From Paenibacillus_F sp047238265 (GTDB lineage: Bacteria; Bacillota; Bacilli; Paenibacillales; NBRC-103111), in the NCBI RefSeq assembly GCF_047238265.1, contig NZ_JBDFMM010000001.1, positions 1,674,001 through 1,738,000 of the forward strand: DNA of 64,000 nt, written 5' to 3'. The position numbers were made by a program, and so were the translations under genes. Positions 29,266 to 38,596 of this stretch are shown one piece after another. Each line of letters opens with the position of its first letter. The first letter of the stretch is position 1. The notes under the pieces are model-generated. The model was given only the letters and a program-made list of their open reading frames with translations, was not told the origin of the DNA and did no database searches.

Positions 29266-29670
29266 TGTCTTCCCGTGAATGTATATAGAAAGTTTGAACG
29301 TGTAAAGGAAAACGGAAGATTAACCGGAACGGGCTGTTAGAAGACGGGCAATTCGGGTAATGAACCTAAAGGTGTGTCTACGGATCGACATAATCGGACA
29401 GAATTTGCGTTCACAATTAGAGCCGGATGGGACCTCGGTTTCATCCAAGTTTTGGTGGAAACGCTGGTCTGGCAAGGTTTTCTGCCTATTCATTACAAAA
29501 AAACGTCGAAACGTTGAACTTTCTATTACGGAATTTCAACGGTTCGATGACACCTTTGTTAACAGGGCAGATGTTCGATTCCGTTTCTGTTATGTTTATC
29601 ACATACATGAAAGAACGAACGATCTCCGCGTCTTAGGACGGCGGGGGCGTTAGTCAGGAGATGAGGAGAA
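29266..29670 (+). promoter_or_regulatory. Long upstream region of qoxABCD with a hairpin
   Basis: About 400 bases with no gene. An inverted repeat CGAAACGTTGAA (29507-29518) / TTCAACGGTTCG (29535-29546), 11 of 12 positions paired, could be an operator or an RNA hairpin. A weak CcpA-like sequence TGGAAACGCTGGTC is at about 29454-29467. I could not place a confident promoter. Confidence 0.4.
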
Positions 29671-30681
29671 TTGAAGAAGGGGAACTTGTTCCGGCGTTTT
29701 AGCGCAGTATTCATGCTGGTGTTGATGGCGGTCGTTTCCGCAGGCTGTAAGAGTCCGATCGTATTGGATCCGAAAGGTCCCGTCGGTCAGCAGCAGATGG
29801 ATTTGATCGTGATTTCGACTCTGCTCTGCCTGGTCATCATCGTACCCGTACTCGTGATTACCTTTGTAATCGTGTGGCGCTACCGTGACAAGCCGGACAG
29901 AAAGGCGAAATATACGCCAAACTGGGAGCACAGCACCAAGCTAGAAACAATTTGGTGGGGGATCCCGATTCTGATTATTTTGGCACTTGGTATCGTTACC
30001 GTCCGTTACACGCATGCGCTGGAGCCTTCCAAACCGCTTGCGGCCGAGAAAGAGGTTAAGCCGATCACGATCCAAGTTACGTCTTTGGACTGGAAATGGC
30101 TTTTCAAGTATCCCGAGCAGGGTATCGCGACAGTTAACTATGTTCAGTTTCCGGAAGATGTACCGGTTCGTTTCGAGCTGACTTCGGACGCACCGATGAA
30201 CTCTTTCTGGATTCCGCAGCTTGGCGGACAAATTTACACGATGTCCGGAATGGCCATGAAGCTGAACCTGATGGCCGACGAGCCGGGCGAATATATGGGT
30301 TCGGGCGCCAACTTCAGCGGTAAAGATTTCGGTAAGATGAGATTCGTCGCGAAAGCAACGACTCAAGCCGAATTCGATTCCTGGGTCAATGGAATCAAAG
30401 GAAGCTCTCCGGAGCTTACGCTGGACGGATACAAGAAGCTTGCTGAGCCTGGCGTATCGGAAGTTCAGTCTTTCTCCAAATTCCCGGAAGGGTTGTTTGA
30501 GAAGATCGTAACGAGATACTCCCCGTCCCATAACCATGGAGGCTTCGGTGCACCTGTGCCTGCCAAGCCATCCGCCGGTACCGAGTCGGGTACATCTGAC
30601 AAAGCCGCCGGAAACAGTTCAACGGAAGGCTCGGGAGCAGTGAAGCAGGAAGCTTCCGCCGCTCATACGGGCCATGAATAG
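29671..30681 (+). CDS. qoxA: Cytochrome aa3 quinol oxidase subunit II
   Basis: Subunit II of the terminal menaquinol oxidase. A lipoprotein (Cys26 in VVSAGCKSP) with two TM helices (about 45-70 and 90-115) and an extracytoplasmic cupredoxin domain. In that domain the copper A ligands of cytochrome c oxidases are missing: where CAELCG-type cysteines would stand it reads GANFSGKDFGKM. This marks it as a quinol, not cytochrome c, oxidase. The C-terminus has a His/Ser/Ala-rich tail (about 270-336) longer than in Bacillus. TTG start behind GAGGAGA. First gene of qoxABCD. Confidence 0.92.
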   Translation: MKKGNLFRRFSAVFMLVLMAVVSAGCKSPIVLDPKGPVGQQQMDLIVISTLLCLVIIVPVLVITFVIVWRYRDKPDRKAKYTPNWEHSTKLETIWWGIPILIILALGIVTVRYTHALEPSKPLAAEKEVKPITIQVTSLDWKWLFKYPEQGIATVNYVQFPEDVPVRFELTSDAPMNSFWIPQLGGQIYTMSGMAMKLNLMADEPGEYMGSGANFSGKDFGKMRFVAKATTQAEFDSWVNGIKGSSPELTLDGYKKLAEPGVSEVQSFSKFPEGLFEKIVTRYSPSHNHGGFGAPVPAKPSAGTESGTSDKAAGNSSTEGSGAVKQEASAAHTGHE

Positions 30682-30704
30682 AGAGGAAAGGGGGAACATC
30701 CATC

Positions 30705-32675
30705 ATGCTGGATAAAATCAAAGATTTCGCGTCCACGTTCTTCGTAACCGGCGATCCGCTGATTTACGGCGCTGACGTGAGTATCGCTCTGGCGACTATC
30801 GCCATCATCTTTGTACTGACTTATTTTAAAAAATGGACATGGCTGTGGCGCGAATGGCTGACTACCGTCGACCACAAGCGTGTCGGTATCATGTATATCA
30901 TCGCATCGATCCTGATGCTGTTCCGCGGCGGCGTCGATGCGCTGCTTATGCGTACGCAATTGGCGATGCCGGATATGGAGTTCCTGCAGCCGGAGCACTA
31001 TAACCAAATTTTCACCACGCACGGCGTAATCATGATTTTGTTCATGGCGATGCCGCTGATGTTCGGCTTGTTCAATATCGCCGTACCGCTTCAGATCGGA
31101 GCGCGCGACGTTGCGTTCCCGTTCCTGAACGCGCTCAGCTTCTGGCTGTTCTTCTTCGGCGCGATGCTGTTCAATATGTCTTTCGTTATCGGAGGATCGC
31201 CTGATGCGGGCTGGCTGGCCTACCCGCCGCTGTCGGAGCTCTCACACAGTCCGGGAGTCGGGCAGAACTTCTATATCTGGGGGATTCAGATTTCCGGTAT
31301 CGGTAGTTTAATGACCGGTATTAACTTTATCGTGACCATTCTGAAAATGCGCGCACCGGGCATGAAGCTTATGAAAATGCCGATGTTTTCCTGGTCCGTG
31401 CTTTCCAGCTGTATCGCGATCATTTTCGCCTTCCCGATTCTGACCGTGACGCTCGCTCTGCTGTTCCTTGACCGTTTCATGGGCGCGCACTTCTTCACGC
31501 TGGACGGCGGGGGCAATCCGATGATGTACATCAACCTCATCTGGATGTGGGGTCACCCTGAGGTTTACATCGTTGTACTGCCGGCATTCGGTATATTCTC
31601 GGAAGTCGTTTCGACTTTCGCGAAGAAAAAATTGTTCGGGTACAAATCCATGGTATTCGCCATGATGATTATCAGCGTTCTCTCGTTCTTTACTTGGGCG
31701 CATCACTTCTTCACGATGGGTTCGGGGGCCAATGTCAATGCCTTCTTTGCCATAACGACGATGATTATCGCGATTCCGACGGGAGTGAAGGTATTCAACT
31801 GGCTGTTCACCATGTACCGGGGTAAAATCAGGTTCGATACGCCGATGCTGTGGACGATCGGATTTATTCCGTGCTTTATCGTGGGCGGGATGACAGGCGT
31901 GCTGCTTTCCGTAGCGCCGGCCGACTTCCAGTTCCACAACAGTTACTTCCTGATTGCCCACTTCCACCAAGTGCTTATCGGCGGTGTCGCATTCGGATAC
32001 TTCGCGGGTCTTTACTACTGGTGGCCGAAGATTTTCGGCTTCAAGCTGAATGAGAAGCTCGGTAAATGGGCATTCTGGCTTTGGAATATCGGTTTCTATG
32101 TCTGCTTCATGCCGCAATATTTCCTCGGCCTGGACGGTATGACACGACGTATCAGCACATACGGCTGGGATTCGGGCTGGTACGGCTTGAACCTGACTTC
32201 CACTATCGGGGGCTTCCTGATGGGGGTAGGCTTCATTTTCCAAGTATGGCAGATCGCACACAGCATCAAGTTCATGGAGCGCGACACAACAGGCGATCCA
32301 TGGGACGGCCGTACGCTGGAATGGTCCATTCCTTCTCCGGCTCCGCTTTATAACTTTGCGACGATTCCTACGGCAAGCGAGCAGGATCCTTGGTGGGAAG
32401 AGAAGCAGCGTCTGGAGCAGGGCGGCAAACCGGCGCCTAAGGCGAAGCTTGAACCGATTCATATGCCGAAAAACTCGGCGATTCCGTTCATCAAATCGCT
32501 TTGCTGGTTCATCGCGGGCTTCGGCTTCGTGTTCGGCTGGATGTTCTTCGCCATCCCGGGCATGATCGGAGTCGCGGTATGTATGCTCGCACATTCCTTT
32601 AACTATGATACAGATTACTATATTCCGGTGGATGAGATTGAACGCACGGAAGCCGCGGCAAGGGGGTCGGTCTAA
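30705..32675 (+). CDS. qoxB: Cytochrome aa3 quinol oxidase subunit I
   Basis: Catalytic haem-copper subunit, 656 residues and about 14-15 TM helices. Ligands are visible: the low-spin haem His in IFTTHGVIMI, the WGHPEVYIVVLPAFG motif with the CuB His and cross-linked Tyr, the HH of FTWAHHFFTMG (CuB), and HFHQVLIGG with the two haem ligands. It reduces oxygen to water and pumps protons. It follows qoxA by 23 bases and ends immediately before qoxC. Confidence 0.95.
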   Translation: MLDKIKDFASTFFVTGDPLIYGADVSIALATIAIIFVLTYFKKWTWLWREWLTTVDHKRVGIMYIIASILMLFRGGVDALLMRTQLAMPDMEFLQPEHYNQIFTTHGVIMILFMAMPLMFGLFNIAVPLQIGARDVAFPFLNALSFWLFFFGAMLFNMSFVIGGSPDAGWLAYPPLSELSHSPGVGQNFYIWGIQISGIGSLMTGINFIVTILKMRAPGMKLMKMPMFSWSVLSSCIAIIFAFPILTVTLALLFLDRFMGAHFFTLDGGGNPMMYINLIWMWGHPEVYIVVLPAFGIFSEVVSTFAKKKLFGYKSMVFAMMIISVLSFFTWAHHFFTMGSGANVNAFFAITTMIIAIPTGVKVFNWLFTMYRGKIRFDTPMLWTIGFIPCFIVGGMTGVLLSVAPADFQFHNSYFLIAHFHQVLIGGVAFGYFAGLYYWWPKIFGFKLNEKLGKWAFWLWNIGFYVCFMPQYFLGLDGMTRRISTYGWDSGWYGLNLTSTIGGFLMGVGFIFQVWQIAHSIKFMERDTTGDPWDGRTLEWSIPSPAPLYNFATIPTASEQDPWWEEKQRLEQGGKPAPKAKLEPIHMPKNSAIPFIKSLCWFIAGFGFVFGWMFFAIPGMIGVAVCMLAHSFNYDTDYYIPVDEIERTEAAARGSV

Positions 32676-33305
32676 TTGGCACAAGCAAGCAGTCACAATA
32701 AAGCAATGTCTCACCAGCACGATCACAGCCATGATGATGGCCATCATGACCTCGAATCGCTGCGGATGTTCGGCTTCTGGATCTTCCTGATCACCGACGT
32801 TATTCTGTTCGGTACGTTGTTCGCTACGTACATTGTTCTTCACGGCAACACAAACGGCGGTCCGACTCCGGCAGAGCTGTTCGAAATGCCGGGCATTATC
32901 GCGGAGACGTTCATCCTCCTCACGTCCAGCTTTACAAGCGGTCTGGCCGTACTGGCGATGAACAAAGGCAACCGCAAAGGCCTGATCGGCTGGCTGGCCG
33001 TAACGGCGCTGCTGGGCGCTTCCTTTATCACGCTGGAAGTAACCGAGTTTGTCAAAATGGTTCATGAAGGCGCGACGATTTCGACGAGCGGTTTCTTGTC
33101 CGGGTTCTTCACGCTGGTCGGAACGCACGGTATTCACGTATCCGTCGGTCTCGTATGGATGATTGCGTTGATGATTCAGCTCAGCCGTCACGGCATCAAC
33201 ACGGTAACACGCCGTAAAGTGAACATCATCAGCTTGTACTGGCACTTTCTGGACGTGGTCTGGATTTTCGTCTTCACGTTCGTTTACTTGATGGGGGTGA
33301 TGTAA
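32676..33305 (+). CDS. qoxC: Cytochrome aa3 quinol oxidase subunit III
   Basis: A 209-residue five-helix protein of the CoxC/QoxC family (GFWIFLITDVILFGTLFATY, HGIHVSVGLVWMI, YWHFLDVVWIFVFTF). The N-terminus carries a His/Asp-rich stretch (HQHDHSHDDGHHD) that could bind metal. TTG start directly after the qoxB stop with AAGGGGGT as ribosome binding site inside qoxB. Confidence 0.94.
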   Translation: MAQASSHNKAMSHQHDHSHDDGHHDLESLRMFGFWIFLITDVILFGTLFATYIVLHGNTNGGPTPAELFEMPGIIAETFILLTSSFTSGLAVLAMNKGNRKGLIGWLAVTALLGASFITLEVTEFVKMVHEGATISTSGFLSGFFTLVGTHGIHVSVGLVWMIALMIQLSRHGINTVTRRKVNIISLYWHFLDVVWIFVFTFVYLMGVM

Positions 33306-33306
33306 G

Positions 33307-33651
33307 ATGGCACAACATACGACCCATTCGGGCGGAGCGCACGACCATGAACACCATGAATCGCATGGTTCTCTGAAGTCTTACGTCATCGGTTTCCTGT
33401 TGTCGATCGTGCTGACGATTATTCCGCTGGTCGTTGTTCTGAACAAAATGGTAACGGGCAAGGCGGCCATTCTGGTCCTGCTCATTACCGCCGTTCTCCA
33501 ATTCGCCGTGCAGCTGTTGTTCTTCATGCACTTGACGGACGAGAAGGGACCGCGTTACAACCTGTTGACCTTGATTCTCGGTCTCGTGATTTTGACGACG
33601 ATCGTAGCAGGTTCCATCTGGATTATGACTTACAACACCGTCGCTCATTGA
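33307..33651 (+). CDS. qoxD: Cytochrome aa3 quinol oxidase subunit IV
   Basis: A 114-residue three-helix protein of the QoxD/CyoD type (KSYVIGFLLSIVLTIIPLVV, AVLQFAVQLLFFMHL, ILTTIVAGSIWIM). Like qoxC it begins with a His-rich segment. It starts one base after the qoxC stop; last gene of the operon. Confidence 0.93.
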   Translation: MAQHTTHSGGAHDHEHHESHGSLKSYVIGFLLSIVLTIIPLVVVLNKMVTGKAAILVLLITAVLQFAVQLLFFMHLTDEKGPRYNLLTLILGLVILTTIVAGSIWIMTYNTVAH

Positions 33652-33662
33652 GCGAGGTCTCG

Positions 33663-33700
33663 AAGAGCTTTCCCGCTTATGCGGGGAGGCTCTTTTTTAT
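33663..33700 (+). terminator. Terminator of qoxABCD
   Basis: AAGAGC with TTTCCCGC, loop TTAT, GCGGGGAGGCTCTT, then TTTT. It lies 12 bases past the qoxD stop. Confidence 0.9.
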
Positions 33701-33894
33701 GGGCGCGTGAGCACGATTTTTCGATAATAGAAGAAATTTAGTCAATTTAGAAGCAGTAGGCTGAGTGCAATCGGATTCGGCTATAAGCAGGTTGGTTATG
33801 TTCACGGATAAAAGAGGAAACCAATCAATAAAAAAGAATAATACACTATGCTTGTAAGCCCCTTTAATTAACGACACTTCGTAGGCGGATAAGA

Positions 33895-34440
33895 ATGGAG
33901 ATAAGTGTGAAACATTGTCCTAAATGCAAGAGTGACCGAATAAAGCGAACTTCTTCAATTTTCACGAGATTGCTAATAGCCCTTTATTTATTTCTGACTT
34001 TTCTGTTTTACACGGGAGGATTTTCATATGGGGCCATGCTTTGCTTGGTTTCTTTCGTAGTTCCCTATGATCATACATGTCTTAACTGCAGTCATAGGTT
34101 TTATAAATTTTTCCCCTTATTGAACAAGGCTTCTCTATTCGGATTTTCGGTTTGGGATCAGTGTGTTTTGGCCCTTGCTCCTTCCATGTTTTTGATTACA
34201 GCGTTAATCGTATATTTTCCTTCCACGGGGCTTGGCAGAATTGTTAGCCTTCCCGCTGTTTATGTTTTAAACAGTACGGTGATCGCGATTGGCTTCCTAA
34301 AAAGACCACAATACGTAAATCGGACGATTTCGGTAACCGTCGCAATCCTGATAACGTTATTCCTTTCGATTTTATTGCATCCTCAAGAATTTAATCCCCC
34401 GGTTATGGAGCAATTGTGGGAGTTGGCTTTTGGCCGGTAA
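33895..34440 (+). CDS. Predicted membrane protein with a split zinc-ribbon
   Basis: A 181-residue protein. The N-terminus has CPKC (9-12), then a TM segment, then CLNC (about 62-65), then three more TM segments. Four cysteines in two CxxC pairs suggest a zinc ribbon, but here a membrane helix separates the pairs, so they may bind metal only if that helix pair forms a hairpin. Unknown function, no family recognised. The gene is AT-rich, with a weak ribosome binding site; a GTG at 33907 is an alternative start. Confidence 0.55.
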   Translation: MEISVKHCPKCKSDRIKRTSSIFTRLLIALYLFLTFLFYTGGFSYGAMLCLVSFVVPYDHTCLNCSHRFYKFFPLLNKASLFGFSVWDQCVLALAPSMFLITALIVYFPSTGLGRIVSLPAVYVLNSTVIAIGFLKRPQYVNRTISVTVAILITLFLSILLHPQEFNPPVMEQLWELAFGR

Positions 34441-34557
34441 TTGCAACGGCAGAATTTTGTTACACCCGTGTAAGAAGAAAAAAAGAAAGCCCAATCGGCT
34501 TTCAGCCTTAGGAATAGGGCGACGTCATGAACCGGAAGTATCAGGACAAGAAATAAA

Positions 34558-34585
34558 TAAAAAAGCCTCGAAATCGAGGCTTTTT
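34558..34585. terminator. Bidirectional terminator between two small genes
   Basis: AAAAAAGCCTCG, loop AAAT, CGAGGCTTTTT. It serves the minus-strand small secreted protein gene and probably the plus-strand membrane protein gene. Confidence 0.85.
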
Positions 34586-34594
34586 CATGTTGCA

Positions 34595-34915
34595 TTATTG
34601 GAAACCGTAATGCAGGTTCGAGACCGAAATAGCTTGTCCGCCGATAATGATCTTGTAAGTGCCGTATGGAAGGTTAGGAATCGAAGCGTTGATTGTTCCA
34701 TTTCCGCCAACGGAGGTGAAGATTTTGTTGTAAACTGCTTGTCCGTTCTGGTTGCTGACATAAACCTCAGCATAAGTAGACCCTGTGAAATTGGCCGTAA
34801 TGTTCAGCTGGCCCTGGCCTGTAGCCTGCACACTTGTAGCGGCTGATGCGGAGATAGGAACAACAATAAACAGGGCGAAACAGAGGAACAACATAGCTAA
34901 AACTCTACTCTTCAT
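34595..34915 (-). CDS. Small secreted protein of unknown function
   Basis: A 106-residue protein with a typical signal peptide (MKSR, hydrophobic stretch, cleavage after ISASAA). The mature part (about 80 residues) is rich in Gly, Asn, Thr and Val and predicted as all beta, suggesting an Ig-like or similar fold. AAAGGGTG precedes the ATG. No family recognised. It sits alone, in an AT-rich area, between convergent and divergent neighbours. Confidence 0.65.
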   Translation of the reverse strand: MKSRVLAMLFLCFALFIVVPISASAATSVQATGQGQLNITANFTGSTYAEVYVSNQNGQAVYNKIFTSVGGNGTINASIPNLPYGTYKIIIGGQAISVSNLHYGFQ

Positions 34916-35247
34916 AATTACACACCCTTTACCATAATTTAGATTACATCATCAAAGTAACACATTAACGTACAAGTGTAAACGGTTAAAATGGCTGAAT
35001 TTAAAATAAAATCTGTAATTATTATAGTTATAATCTATAAAAAGAAATTTAATACGGATAATGAATTTATTACATAAATTTTAGGAGAAATATTTCTTCA
35101 TAAATTAATACTTATCATCATCATGAATATTTTTGTAAACATAAACATGTGTTTCAGCACAGGTTTTTAGTTTAGGTCTCAATCGGAACCGGGGTCATTT
35201 CTTCCGCAAGTTTTTCCTTGCTACAACTCTTTTTAACAAATGCCGCC
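34916..35247. other. AT-rich spacer before the argS leader
   Basis: About 330 bases, very AT-rich, holding the promoter of the small secreted protein gene on the minus strand. No gene supported. Confidence 0.35.
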
Positions 35248-35276
35248 TTGACAACAAGAAGATGTTCCGGTATAAA
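35248..35276 (+). promoter_or_regulatory. argS promoter
   Basis: Near-consensus: -35 TTGACA (35248-35253), 17-bp spacer, -10 TATAAA (35271-35276). Transcription should begin near 35283. Confidence 0.88.
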
Positions 35277-35282
35277 TAATCT

Positions 35283-35560
35283 AATTATTCAAACAACGCA
35301 AAAACAGAACGTTTAAGAACGGGATTGGTATTCAGACGGATAGTCGCAGCGAGCCGGAGAAGGTGAAAGCCGGTACGGATGTCTGGTTGGCCTCGGGCCC
35401 GGGAGATGGTCTTCTGAACGGAAACTAGGAAGATCCGGCTGAACGCCGTTATCGGTCAAAAGAGGTCCGGTTATCCGCAGAAGCGGAATCGGGCACTTAG
35501 AGTGGTACCGCGGGAACTCATGAGCTCTCGTCTCTTCATAGAGACGGGGCTTTTTTGCGT
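35283..35560 (+). promoter_or_regulatory. T-box riboswitch of argS
   Basis: A tRNA-sensing leader: the T-box sequence TGGTACCGCGG at 35503-35513 pairs with the tRNA acceptor end, and the stem I apical motif GAGCCGG...GGTGAAAGCCGG is at about 35351-35373. The terminator is AGCTCTCGTCTCT / AGAGACGGGGCT followed by TTTTTT (35523-35556). Uncharged tRNA-Arg would stabilise the antiterminator and switch argS on. I could not assign the specifier codon with confidence; CGG at 35436-35438, before a CTGAAC, is one candidate. Confidence 0.92.
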
Positions 35561-35585
35561 TCATCATCAAAAGGGGGTTGTGAAA

Positions 35586-37502
35586 ATGATATCCGCACTA
35601 TTGCGCATTGAAATCGAAAAAGAGGTCGGGAAGCTGCTGAACGAAGCGGGCATCTCGTGGCCGCCGGAACTGAAAGTACGGGTAGATAGACCCGCCCATC
35701 CCGAACACGGGGAGTACAGCACGAATGTCGCCATGCTTTTGGCTAAAACCTTGAGAAAGTCTCCCATGGAAATTGCAAATAAGCTAAAAAGTGAGCTGGA
35801 GCATGCGAAGATCGCAGAAGGTATTTTTTCCGGAATAGAGATCGCGGCACCGGGTTTTTTAAACGTTTCAATCGATTGGAAAGTTTGGCTGAACCGCCAC
35901 CGGGAATATTCGGATTACCATAGCGAGACGGAGAAGGGGAAGGTGGTGATCGAGCATACGTCGATCAATCCGAACAAATCCGCCCATATCGGACATCTGC
36001 GCAATTCCTGTATCGGAGATACGCTGGCGCGCCTTTTGGTGAGAGCGGGCTGTGAGGTGGAAATTCACAATTATATCGATGACCTGGGAAATCAGCTGGC
36101 CGATACGGTGGTAGGTATCCTTTGTACGAGTGCGGAGGGGGAGCATGTCCGTTTCGGTGATTATTGCTGGGACACCTATGCAAAAGTAAACAAAGCGTAC
36201 AAGGAGAGCTCCGCTTTGCTTGAAGAGAGAACGAGGGTGCTCCACGAATTGGAGGAAGGAAAATCTTCTACGGCCTGGATCGGACGTTTGACGGCGGAAA
36301 AAATCGTGCGGGAGCAGCTTCACGAGATGAAGGCGTTCGGCATCGGGTATGACGTGCTCGTATGGGAAAGCCGTATTGTGGCCGAAGGGTTGTGGGAAGC
36401 CGCTTTCGAACATCTTAAGGCGACGGATGCGTTTTATAAAGTGGAGGAAGGCAAGCTGGCCGGCTGCTGGGTACTTCGCCACGAAGGAGCGAGCGGGGAT
36501 GAAGCGGAGGTGCCCGGCGATCTTGACACGGAAGCGCATCAGGCGGATAAGGTACTCGTCCGGTCGAACGGAATTTTGACGTATACGGCGAAAGATATCG
36601 CCTACCATTTGTGGAAGTTCGGTTTATTGTCCCAGGATTTTAAGTATATGCCGTTTGAAGAAGACGTTTGGTCCACCGAACCGCAAGGACACTTGAGGCC
36701 GTTCGGCGGCGGAGAAACGGTGATCAATGTGATCGATCATCGGCAGGAGTATCCGCAGACGATGGTCAAGCTGGCGCTGGAGGCGCTCGGCTACGGCGTA
36801 CAGGCTGCCCGGCTGCTGCATGTGAGCTACGGGGTCGTTTCGCTGAGCCCCGAAACGGCGGGCAGCCTGGGAGTCGACACTTCCGCAGGGAAAGGCTCGT
36901 ATGCCATGTCGGGCCGCCAAGGTATAGGCATCAAAGTGGCCGAGCTGCTCCAGGCGATGGAGGAGAGCATCGAGTCTCAGCGCTCCCGGAAGGAAGGGCT
37001 ATCCAGCCGGGACATTGCGGCCGCCGCGATCCGGTATTACCTGCTGAAATATCATCTTCAGACGGAAGTCGTTTTTGATCTGCGCCAGGCGACGGAAGTA
37101 AGCGGCAACTCCGGCGTTTATCTGCTGTACGCGTACGCCCGTGCCGGTAGTGTGCTGGAGAAGGCGGGCGCAGAACGGACAGTGAACGGGCAGGCGTTCA
37201 AGGAGCCGCAAGTTCCTTGCGTGGACGGCGGGACGCTGGAAACCCCCGAGCGCCAGCTGCTGAAGCAGATCGCGTACTGGACCGAGACGATGGATGCCGC
37301 CGTCCGGCAGCTGGCTCCGAATCTGATCTGCAGCTATGCTTTCGAGCTGTCGCTGCTGTTCAACAACTTCTACGGAGCTTGTCCGATACTGAAGGGACCG
37401 GCCGACCGGGTGGGGCTGCGGGTTTGGCTGACGTGGAAATTCCGTGAAACGTTAGGGAAAGCGCTGGATGTGCTCGGACTGCCGGCTCCCGAACGGATGT
37501 GA
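35586..37502 (+). CDS. argS: Arginyl-tRNA synthetase
   Basis: Charges tRNA-Arg; class I synthetase. The N-terminal Add-1 domain (1-115) that recognises tRNA-Arg is followed by the HIGH motif in SAHIGHLRNS (about 134), the YIDDLGNQ segment, the KMSKS-equivalent GRQGIG (about 442), and a C-terminal DALR anticodon-binding domain (about 500-638, ending ALDVLGLPAPERM). At 638 residues it is longer than the usual Bacillus ArgS (about 556) and belongs to a divergent subtype. Start ATG 35586 is chosen by AAGGGGG. T-box control suggests it may be a second, arginine-starvation-induced copy. Confidence 0.92.
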   Translation: MISALLRIEIEKEVGKLLNEAGISWPPELKVRVDRPAHPEHGEYSTNVAMLLAKTLRKSPMEIANKLKSELEHAKIAEGIFSGIEIAAPGFLNVSIDWKVWLNRHREYSDYHSETEKGKVVIEHTSINPNKSAHIGHLRNSCIGDTLARLLVRAGCEVEIHNYIDDLGNQLADTVVGILCTSAEGEHVRFGDYCWDTYAKVNKAYKESSALLEERTRVLHELEEGKSSTAWIGRLTAEKIVREQLHEMKAFGIGYDVLVWESRIVAEGLWEAAFEHLKATDAFYKVEEGKLAGCWVLRHEGASGDEAEVPGDLDTEAHQADKVLVRSNGILTYTAKDIAYHLWKFGLLSQDFKYMPFEEDVWSTEPQGHLRPFGGGETVINVIDHRQEYPQTMVKLALEALGYGVQAARLLHVSYGVVSLSPETAGSLGVDTSAGKGSYAMSGRQGIGIKVAELLQAMEESIESQRSRKEGLSSRDIAAAAIRYYLLKYHLQTEVVFDLRQATEVSGNSGVYLLYAYARAGSVLEKAGAERTVNGQAFKEPQVPCVDGGTLETPERQLLKQIAYWTETMDAAVRQLAPNLICSYAFELSLLFNNFYGACPILKGPADRVGLRVWLTWKFRETLGKALDVLGLPAPERM

Positions 37503-37657
37503 TTTTGACGGCTGGCACGGTATGACTCACTTTGCCCGAAAGGTTCATCACCTTTCGTTCAAGCAGGGACAGCCGTTCGGGACAAGGAGAGTAAGGCAGC
37601 TGTGGAGACACTGCCGAAGCCCGGCCCGGTCCTGACCGTGGCTTGGAGCCGGCCGGT

Positions 37658-38596
37658 TCAGGCCGTTTCCTTGTTCACGGCAAGCTTGAGCAGCGCATGG
37701 GTGTCGGTATAAACGCCGCCGGAGCTTGAACGGAGGACGACGGTAATCAGGTTCTTTCCGTCGAGATCGGCCGACGAAACAAGACAATAGCCGGCTTCGT
37801 CCGTAAAGCCTGTTTTGACGCCGTTAACGCCTTTGAAGTAATAGGCGCCGCCTTCCTGAAGAAGCTGGTTCCGGTTGACGAACGTTTGCGAATGTCCGGA
37901 CGAAGCGACCGTATGCCGGGGCTCATCGACAATACCTCGGAACACTTTGTTCTTCATGGCTTCCCGGGCAAGCAGAGCCATATCGCCCGCAGTCGTGTAA
38001 TGCTTAGGATCGTGCAGCCCGTGCGGGTTCGTGAAGTGGGAGCGCTTGGCGCCGACCGCGGCGGCCTTCTCGTTCATCAGGCCGGCAAAGTAGTCGATGC
38101 CCTCTTCCGCGGAAAGCTTCCGGCCGCTGTCCTTCTCCGCGATGTAGCGGGCGACGGTTCTTGCCGCGTCGTTCCCGGATGGAAGCATCATCGCGGCGAC
38201 AAGATCCTTGAGCGAGAGGCGCTGGCCCTCCCACAGTCCGGCGGTACTTTCCCCCGGCGTTTTCAGCCGGATTTCGTCGCCGACCGTGATGCGGTCTTTG
38301 GAGCCGCCTTTCTCGAGGGCGACCATGGCGCTGACGATTTTGGTGGTGCTGGCGGGGTAAAGGCGCGAGTCCTTCTGCTTCTCGAAAAGGACCTTGCCGG
38401 TATCCGCGTCCATAAGGACGGCGGCTTCTCCCTCAACGGAAGACGTTAAAGGGCTGCCGCTTCCGCCCAGAAGACCTGAGCGCAGGGTCGATAAAGCGGA
38501 TACGGCGCGAGGCTTAATGACATGTAAAGGATCCGAAACCAGGGTCAGGGCGACGACGGCAGCCGTGAGTCCCAGCAGGGTTGATTTTAGTTTCAT
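37658..38596 (-). CDS. D-alanyl-D-alanine carboxypeptidase (DacF/DacA family)
   Basis: A low-molecular-mass penicillin-binding protein that trims the terminal D-Ala from peptidoglycan stem peptides. All three active-site motifs are present: SxxK in PASTTKIVS, SGN in LPSGNDAA, and KTG in VNGVKTGFT. An N-terminal hydrophobic segment (LLGLTAAVVALTLV) exports it. The family's C-terminal beta domain is absent, so the protein (312 residues) is short. ATG 38596 follows AAAGGAG. It lies downstream of a VanS-like kinase gene, separated by a terminator. Confidence 0.9.
   Translation of the reverse strand: MKLKSTLLGLTAAVVALTLVSDPLHVIKPRAVSALSTLRSGLLGGSGSPLTSSVEGEAAVLMDADTGKVLFEKQKDSRLYPASTTKIVSAMVALEKGGSKDRITVGDEIRLKTPGESTAGLWEGQRLSLKDLVAAMMLPSGNDAARTVARYIAEKDSGRKLSAEEGIDYFAGLMNEKAAAVGAKRSHFTNPHGLHDPKHYTTAGDMALLAREAMKNKVFRGIVDEPRHTVASSGHSQTFVNRNQLLQEGGAYYFKGVNGVKTGFTDEAGYCLVSSADLDGKNLITVVLRSSSGGVYTDTHALLKLAVNKETA

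Noticed and set aside
31308..33245. 645-codon open frame opposite qoxB and qoxC
   Set aside because: Charged, repetitive composition (His/Arg/Glu) typical of the antisense of membrane-protein genes; the plus-strand genes have all catalytic ligands.
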